NCBI GenBank assembly: GCA_017649325.1
Contig: JAGCHA010000029.1
Coordinates: 1-42,270, forward strand
DNA length: 42,270 nucleotides
Origin: Ruminococcus sp.
GTDB lineage: Bacteria; Bacillota; Clostridia; Oscillospirales; Ruminococcaceae
Direction of reading: 5' to 3'
Positions 8,119-15,762 of the stretch are shown here, piece after piece. The position numbers and the translations under genes were made by a program. The stretch's first letter is position 1. The number at the start of each line of letters is the position of its first letter. The notes under the pieces are model-generated. The model did no database searches, was not told the DNA's origin, and saw only the letters and a program-made list of their open reading frames with translations.

Positions 8119-8529
8119 ATGTCAAGAAGAGATGTGAGGGACAGCGCGTTCAAGCTTGTTTTTGAACAGCTTCTGCGCGACGATGATATTCAGGAGCTCT
8201 ATGAGATAGCTGAGGAGATAGACGAGATAACCGTGAATGACGAGGTAAAACAGCTCGTCGACGGCACTCTCGTTCATGCGGAGGAGCTCGATGGAATCAT
8301 CGAGAATTACAGTAAGTCAAGAAAGCTTTCGCGTATTTCCAAGCTCAACCATGCTATACTGCGCATTGCTCTGTATGAATGCCTTTACGATGAGAATACT
8401 CCGATGAGCGCAGCTATCAGCGAAGCGGTAAAGCTCGCGATGACCTATACCTACAAGGAGGACGCTTCCTTCATCAACGGTGTGCTCGGAGCTTTCTCCC
8501 GCGACCGCGGAGAGGCAGAAAATGCCTGA
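8119..8529 (+). CDS. nusB: Transcription antitermination factor NusB
   Basis: 136 residues. All-helical RNA-binding protein that pairs with NusE (S10) on boxA to suppress termination in rRNA operons. The N-terminal RRDVRDSAFKLVFEQL and the C-terminal AAISEAVKLAMTY...ASFINGVLGAF (about residues 98-128) are the conserved ends of the family. A clear AAAAGGAG site precedes the ATG. It overlaps the next gene by 8 bases. Confidence 0.96.
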   Translation: MSRRDVRDSAFKLVFEQLLRDDDIQELYEIAEEIDEITVNDEVKQLVDGTLVHAEELDGIIENYSKSRKLSRISKLNHAILRIALYECLYDENTPMSAAISEAVKLAMTYTYKEDASFINGVLGAFSRDRGEAENA

Positions 8530-9481
8530 ACATATCGGTATCGACACCAGTAATTACACGACTTCGGTCGCAGTGTACATCAGCGGTGAGAACCGCGTCA
8601 TCCAGCGAAAAAAGCTGCTCCCTGTAAAGGAGGGCGAGCTCGGGCTCAGACAGAGTGACGCCGTTTTCCACCACACGAAGCAGCTCCCTGAGCTGATAGA
8701 GGAGCTTTGCGGCGAGTATCGTCCCACGCGGGCGGCTACGGTCGCAGCATCGGTAAGACCGCGAAATATCGAGGGCTCATATATGCCGTGCTTTCTTGTC
8801 GGAGAGGGATACGCAAGAGCGTATTCGGCGTCGACAGGCACTGAGCTGCACACGACCTCCCACCAGATAGGACATATCCTCGCGGCGCTCTATTCTGCGG
8901 ACAGGCTCGCACTCGTCAGAGAACGATTCATAGCCTTCCACGTCAGCGGAGGCACGACCGACTGCCTGCTCTGCGAGCCTGACAGCGAAAAAGTCCTCAG
9001 TATAACTGAGGTCGGCACTTCGCTCGATCTGAAGGCGGGACAGGCTGTTGACAGAGCGGGAGTTATGCTCGGTCTGCGATTTCCTTGCGGTGCGGAACTC
9101 GAGAAGCTTGCCGTGAACGCGGATAAGCGGTTCAAGGTCAAGCCTGTCATCAAAGACGGCAGCTGCTGCCTTTCGGGAGTCGAGAACAAGTGTCGGGAGA
9201 TGCTCGGAAATGGCGAAAAGTCTGAGAATATCGCGAGGTACTGCCTTGACTTTGTTGCCGAGACCATTCTCGCGATGACTGACTCTGCCGTGAAGAGGTT
9301 CGGAACTCTGCCGCTTCTGTTTGCGGGAGGTGTAATGTCCGACAAGCTCATACGCGACAGGATAATTTCTTGTTATCCGTCAGCGAGTTTCGCAGCTCCC
9401 GAGTTTTCGTGTGATAATGCGGCGGGAGTCGCGATATACGGCTATCTCAGACAGGCAGGTGATGATATATGCCTGTTGTAA
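8522..9481 (+). CDS. TsaD-like (peptidase M22 / Kae1 family) protein
   Basis: 319 residues. Belongs to the ASKHA-fold M22 family whose best-known member, TsaD, makes threonylcarbamoyladenosine in tRNA. The start GIDTSNYTTSVAV is the phosphate-binding strand, HQIGH (residues 114-118) is the HxxxH metal site, AFHVSGGTTDCLL follows at 138-150, and LFAGGVMSDKLIR lies near the end. It is shorter and more diverged than bona fide TsaD, and is encoded between nusB and xseA, the place where Clostridia often carry a TsaD paralogue of unknown role. It overlaps both neighbours, so it is translationally coupled. Whether it acts on tRNA is unknown. Confidence 0.8.
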   Translation: MPEHIGIDTSNYTTSVAVYISGENRVIQRKKLLPVKEGELGLRQSDAVFHHTKQLPELIEELCGEYRPTRAATVAASVRPRNIEGSYMPCFLVGEGYARAYSASTGTELHTTSHQIGHILAALYSADRLALVRERFIAFHVSGGTTDCLLCEPDSEKVLSITEVGTSLDLKAGQAVDRAGVMLGLRFPCGAELEKLAVNADKRFKVKPVIKDGSCCLSGVENKCREMLGNGEKSENIARYCLDFVAETILAMTDSAVKRFGTLPLLFAGGVMSDKLIRDRIISCYPSASFAAPEFSCDNAAGVAIYGYLRQAGDDICLL

Positions 9482-10659
9482 CGGTAACACAGGTCAACAG
9501 ATACATCGGGTCGAAGCTCAAAGGTGACAGGGTATTGCAGGGCATTATGGTCAAGGGCGAGATATCGAACTTCGTCAGGCACTTCAAGAGCGGTCACTGC
9601 TACTTTTCACTTAAGGACAGTGAGAGCTCGATTAAGGCAGTGATGTTCGCGGGAGCTGCTTCGAGACTGAAATTTCTCCCCGAGGATGGTATGTCCGTCG
9701 TCGTGTCGGGAAGTATATCTGTCTACGAGCGTGACGGGGTCTATCAGCTTTACGCTAATGATATCATCCCCGAGGGTGCGGGCAAGGCGAGCGTTGAGCT
9801 CGAACAGCTTAAGCACAGGCTCGAGAAGGAGGGCATATTCGCGGAGGAGCACAAGCGTCCGCTGCCGTATATGCCTAAGAAGATAGGGACAGTCACATCG
9901 CTGAGCGGCGCGGCTGTGCGCGATATCATCAACGTGCTGACGCGGCGCTATCCGCTCTGCGAGCTGTACGCAGTCAATGCGCTCGTGCAGGGCGAGGGTG
10001 CTCCCGAATCCATTTGCAGAGGCATTTTAAGAGCCGAGCAGGCGGGATGCGACGTGATAATCGTCGGACGCGGAGGCGGCTCGGCGGAAGACCTGAGCGC
10101 CTTCAATTCAGAGCAGGTCGCGAGAGCAGTATATGGCTGCAAAGTTCCTGTAATATCGGCGGTAGGTCATGAGGTAGATTTCACTATCTGTGACCTTGCA
10201 GCGGATATGAGGGCACCGACGCCGTCTGCGGCTGCAGAGCTTTCGGCTCCCGAGATAGGGACGCTCAGGGAGATGGTAGAGCAGTATGTCAACAGAGCTG
10301 AAAAGGCGGCAAAGTCGGTATGTGACAGGTCTGCGGAGAGATTCACGGCAGTCAGTGCAAGGCTGACGGTGCAGTCTCCCGAGAACAGGCTCGTGCTCAC
10401 GGAAAAAAGCCTCGACCGCTGTGAAGAACGGCTCTGGGCGGCGCTTGAAAAGCTCATGGACAGGCGCGGAGCGGAGCTTAGCGAGAAGATAGCGCGGCTT
10501 GAAGCGCTCAGTCCGCTGAAAGTAATGGCTCGCGGTTATTCGCTCGTGTACAGCGGTGATGAGCTCGTGCGGAGTTCGGAAACGCTCAGCGAGGGTGATA
10601 CCGTCACGCTTCGTTTTGACAGCGGCGGAGCTGAGGCGCAGATAACTAAAAAATGGTGA
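9469..10659 (+). CDS. xseA: Exodeoxyribonuclease VII large subunit
   Basis: 396 residues. Exonuclease VII degrades single-stranded DNA in both directions. An N-terminal OB-fold (residues about 5-100; VKGEISNFVRHFKSGHCYFSLKD) is followed by the catalytic domain with IGTVTSLSGAAVRDIINVL (about 138-156), VIIVGRGGGSAEDLSAFN (about 196-213) and VGHEVDFTICDLAADMRAPTPSAAAEL (about 231-257), then a coiled helical region. All family blocks are intact. It overlaps the upstream gene by 13 bases and precedes the small subunit by 4 bases. Confidence 0.97.
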   Translation: MPVVTVTQVNRYIGSKLKGDRVLQGIMVKGEISNFVRHFKSGHCYFSLKDSESSIKAVMFAGAASRLKFLPEDGMSVVVSGSISVYERDGVYQLYANDIIPEGAGKASVELEQLKHRLEKEGIFAEEHKRPLPYMPKKIGTVTSLSGAAVRDIINVLTRRYPLCELYAVNALVQGEGAPESICRGILRAEQAGCDVIIVGRGGGSAEDLSAFNSEQVARAVYGCKVPVISAVGHEVDFTICDLAADMRAPTPSAAAELSAPEIGTLREMVEQYVNRAEKAAKSVCDRSAERFTAVSARLTVQSPENRLVLTEKSLDRCEERLWAALEKLMDRRGAELSEKIARLEALSPLKVMARGYSLVYSGDELVRSSETLSEGDTVTLRFDSGGAEAQITKKW

Positions 10660-10663
10660 GTTT

Positions 10664-10876
10664 ATGAAAAAAAACACAAGCTTTGAAGAAAATCTGAAAT
10701 TGCTCGGCGGCATCGTCGCAGAGCTTGAAAAAGGCGATATACCACTTGAAAAGGCAGTCGAACTGTACGGAGAGGGTGTGAAGCTCTCAGCCGTTTGCAG
10801 GAAGCAGCTCGACGAAGCGAAAATAAAAATAACGGAGGATGACGGAACTGCACCGTCGAAAGAGAAAAATGAGTAA
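10664..10876 (+). CDS. xseB: Exodeoxyribonuclease VII small subunit
   Basis: 70 residues. Short helical-hairpin protein that wraps the large subunit's coiled domain. FEENLKLLGGIVAELEKGDIPLEKAVELYGEGVKL (residues about 6-40) is the conserved family core. It lies 4 bases after xseA and its end overlaps the ispA start by 8 bases. Confidence 0.96.
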   Translation: MKKNTSFEENLKLLGGIVAELEKGDIPLEKAVELYGEGVKLSAVCRKQLDEAKIKITEDDGTAPSKEKNE

Positions 10877-11723
10877 CTTTGAAGAGAAAATGGCGAAATA
10901 CCTCAAGCTGACAGACGAAAAGATACTGAAGTACAACAACTACAGCAACGACAACCGTCCGCAGATGGAGCTCATCGACGCGATGAACTACTCACTCAAG
11001 GGCGGCAAGCGTATCAGACCTATGCTTGTTTACGCATTCTGTGAGGCTCTCGGCGGCAACATTGACAATGCTGTTGCTCCCGCGTGTGCAGTTGAGATGA
11101 TACATACCTCTGCATTTATTCACGACGACCTTCCTTCTCTCGATAACGACGATATCCGCAGAGGCAAGGAGGCAAGCCACAAGAAGTTCGGTGAGGCTCT
11201 TGCTATCCTCTCGGGTGACGCTCTTTCCGTGCTTCCCTTTGAGGTCATCGCTGACGCACCTGAACTCACTGCAGACCAGAAAGTTCTCATTATCTCCGTT
11301 CTCGCTAACTCTGTCGGCAGAGACGGTATGATAGGCGGTCAGGTCATCGACATCGAGAGCCGCAAGCGCGATGATGTCACCGAGGAAGAGATAATGAATA
11401 TGTACCGCTGCAAAAAGGGCCAGCTCATTGCTGTATCCTGCGTTATCGGAGCTATCTGTGCCGAGGGTACCAACGAGAACCTCAGAGCAGCTGCTGAATT
11501 CGGTCTGAGGGTGGGTCTGTCATATCAGATCATTGACGATATACTTGACGCTGAGGAGGGCAAGCCTGCTGATACTGCGTCTATAGTTACACTCCACGGA
11601 ATTGAGAAGGCTCGTGAAATGGCTAACAAGATAACAGCTGAGGCTCTCGAGTGGATAGACAATATTGATGATAACGGTTTCCTCAAGGAGCTCACCGAAT
11701 ATCTGCTCGATCGTACAAAATAA
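10869..11723 (+). CDS. ispA: Polyprenyl (farnesyl diphosphate) synthase
   Basis: 284 residues from the ATG at 10869. Condenses isopentenyl and allylic diphosphates to farnesyl (or geranyl) diphosphate. The first Asp-rich motif DDLPSLDNDD is at residues 86-95 followed by RRGK, and the second is IIDDILD around residue 222. GGKRIRPML (45-53) is the substrate-binding block. The alternative ATG at 10839 touches a GGAGG with no spacing and would add an unrelated basic stretch, so it is rejected; the ribosome site for 10869 is weak and translation is probably coupled to xseB. Chain length is assumed from family and operon (xse-ispA-dxs). Confidence 0.92.
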   Translation: MSNFEEKMAKYLKLTDEKILKYNNYSNDNRPQMELIDAMNYSLKGGKRIRPMLVYAFCEALGGNIDNAVAPACAVEMIHTSAFIHDDLPSLDNDDIRRGKEASHKKFGEALAILSGDALSVLPFEVIADAPELTADQKVLIISVLANSVGRDGMIGGQVIDIESRKRDDVTEEEIMNMYRCKKGQLIAVSCVIGAICAEGTNENLRAAAEFGLRVGLSYQIIDDILDAEEGKPADTASIVTLHGIEKAREMANKITAEALEWIDNIDDNGFLKELTEYLLDRTK

Positions 11724-11725
11724 AC

Positions 11726-11759
11726 AAGGAGCTGCGGAGCTCTGCTCCGCTAAGTTAAA
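11726..11759 (+). promoter_or_regulatory. Ribosome binding site split from the dxs start by a hairpin
   Basis: AAGGAG (11726-11731) lies 28 bases before the dxs ATG, too far for direct use. Between them is a perfect 7-bp hairpin, GCGGAGC (11734-11740) with GCTCCGC (11744-11750). Folding it out would bring the site to an effective spacing of about 11. GGAGC occurs twice (11728-11732 and 11736-11740), and both copies can pair with GCTCC (11744-11748), so two exclusive folds exist, one hiding the site. Confidence 0.5.
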
Positions 11760-13655
11760 ATGAACGAATTTATAAACAACGGAAACAGGGTGAGCCTCTC
11801 GGAGCTCGAGCTTCCGAGTGACCTGAAGGAGCTCTCGCTCCAGCAGTGCAAGTATCTGTGCTCCGATATCCGAAATCTGCTGATCTCGACGGTATCAAAA
11901 ACGGGCGGACACCTTGCTTCCAATCTCGGCGTGGTCGAACTTACTATGGCTATACATCGTAATTTCGACTCGCCCGAAGACAAGATCGTATGGGACGTAG
12001 GACATCAGGCGTATGTTCACAAGATATTGACAGGACGCGCGGACAAGCTTGGCTCGCTGCGTCAGGAAAACGGAATATCGGGATTTCCTAAGCCTGAGGA
12101 GTCGGTACACGACTCGTTCATCGCGGGTCACAGCAGCACCTCTGTATCTGTTGCCTGCGGCATTGCAGAGGCTATGAAGCTTCAGGGACGCGATAACTAT
12201 ACCGTGGCTATCATAGGCGACGGTGCTATGACGGGCGGTATGTTCTATGAGGCGATGAACAACTGCTGCTGTAAGCAGGACAGCAATCTCATCGTTATAC
12301 TCAATGATAACAATATGTCTATTTCCAAGAGCGTCGGCTCGCTCGGACAGTACCTGACATCACTGAGGAATTCTGAAAAATACCTTGATACCAAGCGCTG
12401 GGTCGAGAAGAATCTCAACCAGATACCCGTGGTCGGAAAGACTGTAACAAAGGGTATGAAAGCGGCTAAGGATTCGATAAAGTCGACCATTCTCGAGCGC
12501 ACTATGTTCGAGGATATGGGCTTCATATATCTCGGCCCCGTCAACGGTCACAGCCTCACGGAGCTCGAACAGGTCATGCATATGGCTAAGAGCTACCACA
12601 AGCCTGTGTTCATACATGTCAAGACAACTAAGGGAAAAGGATATCTTCCCGCTGAGAAGAATCCGGGCGAGTACCACGGTATTTCCAAATTTGATATAGA
12701 GACAGGCAACCCCGAAGTCGCGGCAAGCGACAGCTATTCAACAGTTTTCGGCAAGGAGCTCGTCGCTCTCGGCGAGCAGGACGACCGTATCTGCGCGATA
12801 ACTGCGGCGATGAAGTACGGCACGGGCTTGCAGTATTTCTGCAAGCGCTTCCCAGAGCGCTTCTACGACGTCGGTATCGCAGAACAGCACGCTGTCACAT
12901 TTGCAGGCGGACTTGCCTCAATGGGTCAGATACCCGTATTCGCCGTGTATTCGACTTTCCTACAGCGCGCTTATGACCAGCTCGTACACGACGTAGCGAT
13001 AGGAAAGCTCCACGTGGTGCTCGGTGTAGACCGTGCGGGAATAGTCGGCGAGGACGGCGAGACGCATCAGGGACTTTTCGACGTCGCGATGCTGACGTCC
13101 ATACCGAATACGGTGATATATTCGCCTTCATGTTACGAGGAGCTCAGGCTCTGTATGAAGAAGGCTGTCTACGCAAACAAGGGGCTCGTTGCGGTGCGTT
13201 ATCCACGCGGAGCTGAGTCCGTTTCCTTCAACAGGGACTACATCAGCACCGAGCATATCTTTATGCGCGGTGATAACTACGACACCCTTATCATAACCTA
13301 CGGCAGGCTGTATAACGAGGCTTACAAGGCTCAGAGCCTGCTCACGGAGAGAGGTATCAACTGCGATATCCTCAAGCTGACAAAGATATTTCCCGTTCCC
13401 CATGACGTTATCGGCGAGATAAAGCAGTATAAGCGTATCGTCTTCTTCGAGGAGGCTGAGCGTCAGGGAGGTATTTCCGCACTGTTCGGTGACCTTCTTG
13501 TGGAGGAGCGCTACGGCGGTGACTACAGCCGCGTAACTGCCGACGGCTTTATCAAGCAGGCAGCAGTGAAGTCAGCTCTCTCAAAGCTCGGTCTCACAGC
13601 TGAAAAAATGGCAGATTACGTCTGTCGCAGGAGCTTGGAAGATGGCAAGGCTTGA
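11760..13655 (+). CDS. dxs: 1-Deoxy-D-xylulose-5-phosphate synthase
   Basis: 631 residues. First enzyme of the methylerythritol phosphate pathway, joining pyruvate and glyceraldehyde 3-phosphate with thiamine diphosphate. Seen are KIVWDVGHQAYVHKILTGR (about 74-92), the thiamine motif GDGAMTGGMFYEAMNN (about 153-168), and the catalytic Glu block DVGIAEQHAVTFAGGLA (about 368-384), then the transketolase C-terminal domain. The ATG at 11760 is used; a GTG at 11790 with GGAA just upstream is an alternative that would remove ten non-conserved residues. Stop overlaps tlyA by 14 bases. With ispA it supplies isoprenoid precursors, for example for undecaprenyl phosphate. Confidence 0.97.
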   Translation: MNEFINNGNRVSLSELELPSDLKELSLQQCKYLCSDIRNLLISTVSKTGGHLASNLGVVELTMAIHRNFDSPEDKIVWDVGHQAYVHKILTGRADKLGSLRQENGISGFPKPEESVHDSFIAGHSSTSVSVACGIAEAMKLQGRDNYTVAIIGDGAMTGGMFYEAMNNCCCKQDSNLIVILNDNNMSISKSVGSLGQYLTSLRNSEKYLDTKRWVEKNLNQIPVVGKTVTKGMKAAKDSIKSTILERTMFEDMGFIYLGPVNGHSLTELEQVMHMAKSYHKPVFIHVKTTKGKGYLPAEKNPGEYHGISKFDIETGNPEVAASDSYSTVFGKELVALGEQDDRICAITAAMKYGTGLQYFCKRFPERFYDVGIAEQHAVTFAGGLASMGQIPVFAVYSTFLQRAYDQLVHDVAIGKLHVVLGVDRAGIVGEDGETHQGLFDVAMLTSIPNTVIYSPSCYEELRLCMKKAVYANKGLVAVRYPRGAESVSFNRDYISTEHIFMRGDNYDTLIITYGRLYNEAYKAQSLLTERGINCDILKLTKIFPVPHDVIGEIKQYKRIVFFEEAERQGGISALFGDLLVEERYGGDYSRVTADGFIKQAAVKSALSKLGLTAEKMADYVCRRSLEDGKA

Positions 13656-14427
13656 TTCCGAGCTCGTTTCGCGCGGTATCGCAAGGAGCCGTGAACGTGC
13701 AAAGGAAATGATAAAGGCGGGCGCAGTGACCGTCAACGGTCGAACTGCGAAAAAAGCCTCTGATGAAGTGGCTCCCGCAGACGTAATAGAGTCCTCGGAG
13801 CAGGAGGTCTATGTCGGCAGGGGAGCACTCAAGCTCGAGAAGGCGGCTCAGACTTTCGGGCTCGATTTCACGGGGAAGGTCTGCCTCGATATCGGCGCTT
13901 CGACAGGCGGATTCACGGAGTATATGCTCATGCACGGTGCCGCTGAGGTGTACGCTGTCGACGTCGGGCACGGACAGCTTGCGGACTCGCTCAGACAGGA
14001 CAGCCGCGTAGTCAATATGGAGGGAACGGATATCCGAGAGGTATCTCCCGAAGCGATTGGCGGGAGCGCGGACTTCATCAGCGCAGACGTGTCATTCATA
14101 TCTCTGACGAAGATACTGCCGAAGATGTATGAGCTCCTGCGTGAGGACGGCGCAGCTGCTGTGCTCGTGAAGCCGCAGTTTGAGGCGGGAAGGACCGACA
14201 TCGGCAAGCGCGGCGTGGTAAAGGACAGGAAAGTCCACGAACGCATACTCAGCGAGATAGACAGCTTTGCAAGGCTCATGGGATTTGTACCCGTGGGCTG
14301 TACGTTTTCGCCAGTCCGCGGCGGGAGCGGAAATATTGAATATTTGTTGGAACTTAGAAAAATAGCGGAGACTCCGTCGTTCTGCGACTATAAAAAAACG
14401 GTGAACGAGGCGTTCGCCGCCCTTTGA
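13642..14427 (+). CDS. tlyA: TlyA family 23S/16S rRNA 2'-O-methyltransferase
   Basis: 261 residues. An N-terminal S4 RNA-binding domain (residues 1-60; ARLDSELVSRGIARSRERAKEMIKAGAVTVNG) precedes a FtsJ-like methyltransferase fold. The SAM-binding loop is CLDIGASTGGFTEYML at about 79-94, and ISADVSFISLTKILP (about 148-162) and VLVKPQFEAGR (about 174-184) carry further conserved residues. Often annotated as hemolysin A. In Clostridia it commonly sits between dxs and nadK, as here. Confidence 0.95.
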   Translation: MARLDSELVSRGIARSRERAKEMIKAGAVTVNGRTAKKASDEVAPADVIESSEQEVYVGRGALKLEKAAQTFGLDFTGKVCLDIGASTGGFTEYMLMHGAAEVYAVDVGHGQLADSLRQDSRVVNMEGTDIREVSPEAIGGSADFISADVSFISLTKILPKMYELLREDGAAAVLVKPQFEAGRTDIGKRGVVKDRKVHERILSEIDSFARLMGFVPVGCTFSPVRGGSGNIEYLLELRKIAETPSFCDYKKTVNEAFAAL

Positions 14428-14439
14428 TTGGAGGAAAAA

Positions 14440-15288
14440 ATGAAAGCCGTACTGTATCCGAACTTTCAAAAGAAAAACGCGCTGAGCTGTGCGCGTGAGA
14501 CATGTGATGTCCTTGACAGGGCAGGCATTGAGGTCTGCGTGAGCGGAAAATTCCGCGAAGAGTTCAAGGACAAGCGCGTCACCTTTGAGGACATTGGCAC
14601 TTCCGCACAGACTGCCGACATAGTAATAGCTATCGGCGGTGACGGCACCATTCTTCGGTGTGCCAAGCATCTGATGGGCACGGATACGAAAATGCTCGGC
14701 ATAAACACTGGTACTCTCGGCTTCATGGCAGGACTCGAGGCTGACCAGCTCGATAAGCTCGTCCTCCTTACAACGGGAGAGTACACAGTCTCCGAGCGTA
14801 TGACTATTGACGTCGTTACTCACGGCGAGGACGGCGACCATACCTATACGGCTCTCAACGAGGTCTCGGCGCGCTCGGCAGGCTTCAGGATAAGTGATTT
14901 CGACGTTTGCTCGGACGGCTATCTCATCGGCAGATACCGCGCAGACGGGGTGCTCTTCAGTACCCCCTCTGGTTCGACTGCTTATGCGCTTTCGGCGGGC
15001 GGTCCCGTCATCGAGCCAGACCTCGAATGCATAGAGATGACGCTGATATGTCCGCACTCGCTTTTTTCACGTGCGACACTTTTTTCCAAGGACAGGAGGC
15101 TGACGCTCACGGACAGGACGTCCAGTGACAGGCTGGTTGTAAGTGTTGACGGTGAGATAAAAAAGCAGCTCGGTGACGGTGAATCCATAGAGATAATGCG
15201 CGGACGTAATACGCTCAGATTCGTAGACCTCATCGGCAACTCCTTCCACGAATCACTGTGCAGGAAGCTCTGCCGTCCTCTGAAATAG
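14440..15288 (+). CDS. nadK: NAD kinase
   Basis: 282 residues. Phosphorylates NAD to NADP. The ATP-binding GGDGT motif lies in IAIGGDGTILR (about residues 65-75), NTGTLGFMAG at about 87-96, NEVSARS around 136-142, and the Gly-rich TPSGSTAYALSAGGP block at about 173-187. GGAGG (14430-14434) is 5 bases before the ATG at 14440, so the TTG at 14428 is not the start. It follows tlyA by 12 bases and precedes argR, the usual clostridial order. Confidence 0.96.
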   Translation: MKAVLYPNFQKKNALSCARETCDVLDRAGIEVCVSGKFREEFKDKRVTFEDIGTSAQTADIVIAIGGDGTILRCAKHLMGTDTKMLGINTGTLGFMAGLEADQLDKLVLLTTGEYTVSERMTIDVVTHGEDGDHTYTALNEVSARSAGFRISDFDVCSDGYLIGRYRADGVLFSTPSGSTAYALSAGGPVIEPDLECIEMTLICPHSLFSRATLFSKDRRLTLTDRTSSDRLVVSVDGEIKKQLGDGESIEIMRGRNTLRFVDLIGNSFHESLCRKLCRPLK

Positions 15289-15306
15289 ATTATAACGGAG
15301 ATTTTT

Positions 15307-15750
15307 ATGAAGAACCGCAGACATGATATCATACTTGAAATAATAGGCGAAATTCCCGTAACTACGCAGGAGATGCTGATACAGTATCTCGCGGAGAAGG
15401 GGATAAAGACCACTCAGGCGACCCTTTCGCGTGATATCCAGCAGCTCTCGCTCGTTAAACAGCGCGATGAGAACGGAATATACAGATACACGCTCCCCGC
15501 GGCGGCTGTTGCGGAGAAGAGCATTTTCTCTGAGTCGGTCGTGTCGGTCGACTACGCGATGAATACGATAGTGCTCAAGTGCCGCGCGGGAATGGCTCAG
15601 GGTACCTGTGCAGCTATCGACTCCGTCAACCATGAAGGCGTAGTCGGGACAATAGCGGGTGATGATACGATATTTATTCTCGTACGGACAGAGTCCGACG
15701 CAAAGAAGCTGTGCAAGAAATTTAAAAGCGAGGTTTTCCCCGGAAGGTAG
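15307..15750 (+). CDS. argR: Arginine repressor ArgR/AhrC
   Basis: 147 residues. Arginine-responsive hexameric regulator of arginine synthesis and breakdown. The N-terminal winged helix contains TTQATLSRDIQQLSLVK (about residues 35-52), the family's recognition helix, and the C-terminal oligomerisation/arginine-binding domain ends with VVGTIAGDDTIFILVRTE, including the GDDT ligand residues. A ribosome site (AACGGAG) precedes the ATG. It sits between nadK and recN, a gene order conserved across many Firmicutes. Confidence 0.96.
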   Translation: MKNRRHDIILEIIGEIPVTTQEMLIQYLAEKGIKTTQATLSRDIQQLSLVKQRDENGIYRYTLPAAAVAEKSIFSESVVSVDYAMNTIVLKCRAGMAQGTCAAIDSVNHEGVVGTIAGDDTIFILVRTESDAKKLCKKFKSEVFPGR

Positions 15751-15762
15751 TGTAGCACTCAG

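Noticed and set aside
10839-10868. Upstream ATG for ispA
   Set aside because: GGAGG directly abuts it, leaving no spacing, and the added residues are not conserved in polyprenyl synthases.
14092-15057. Minus-strand frame of 321 codons
   Set aside because: Antisense shadow of tlyA and nadK, both with intact family motifs.
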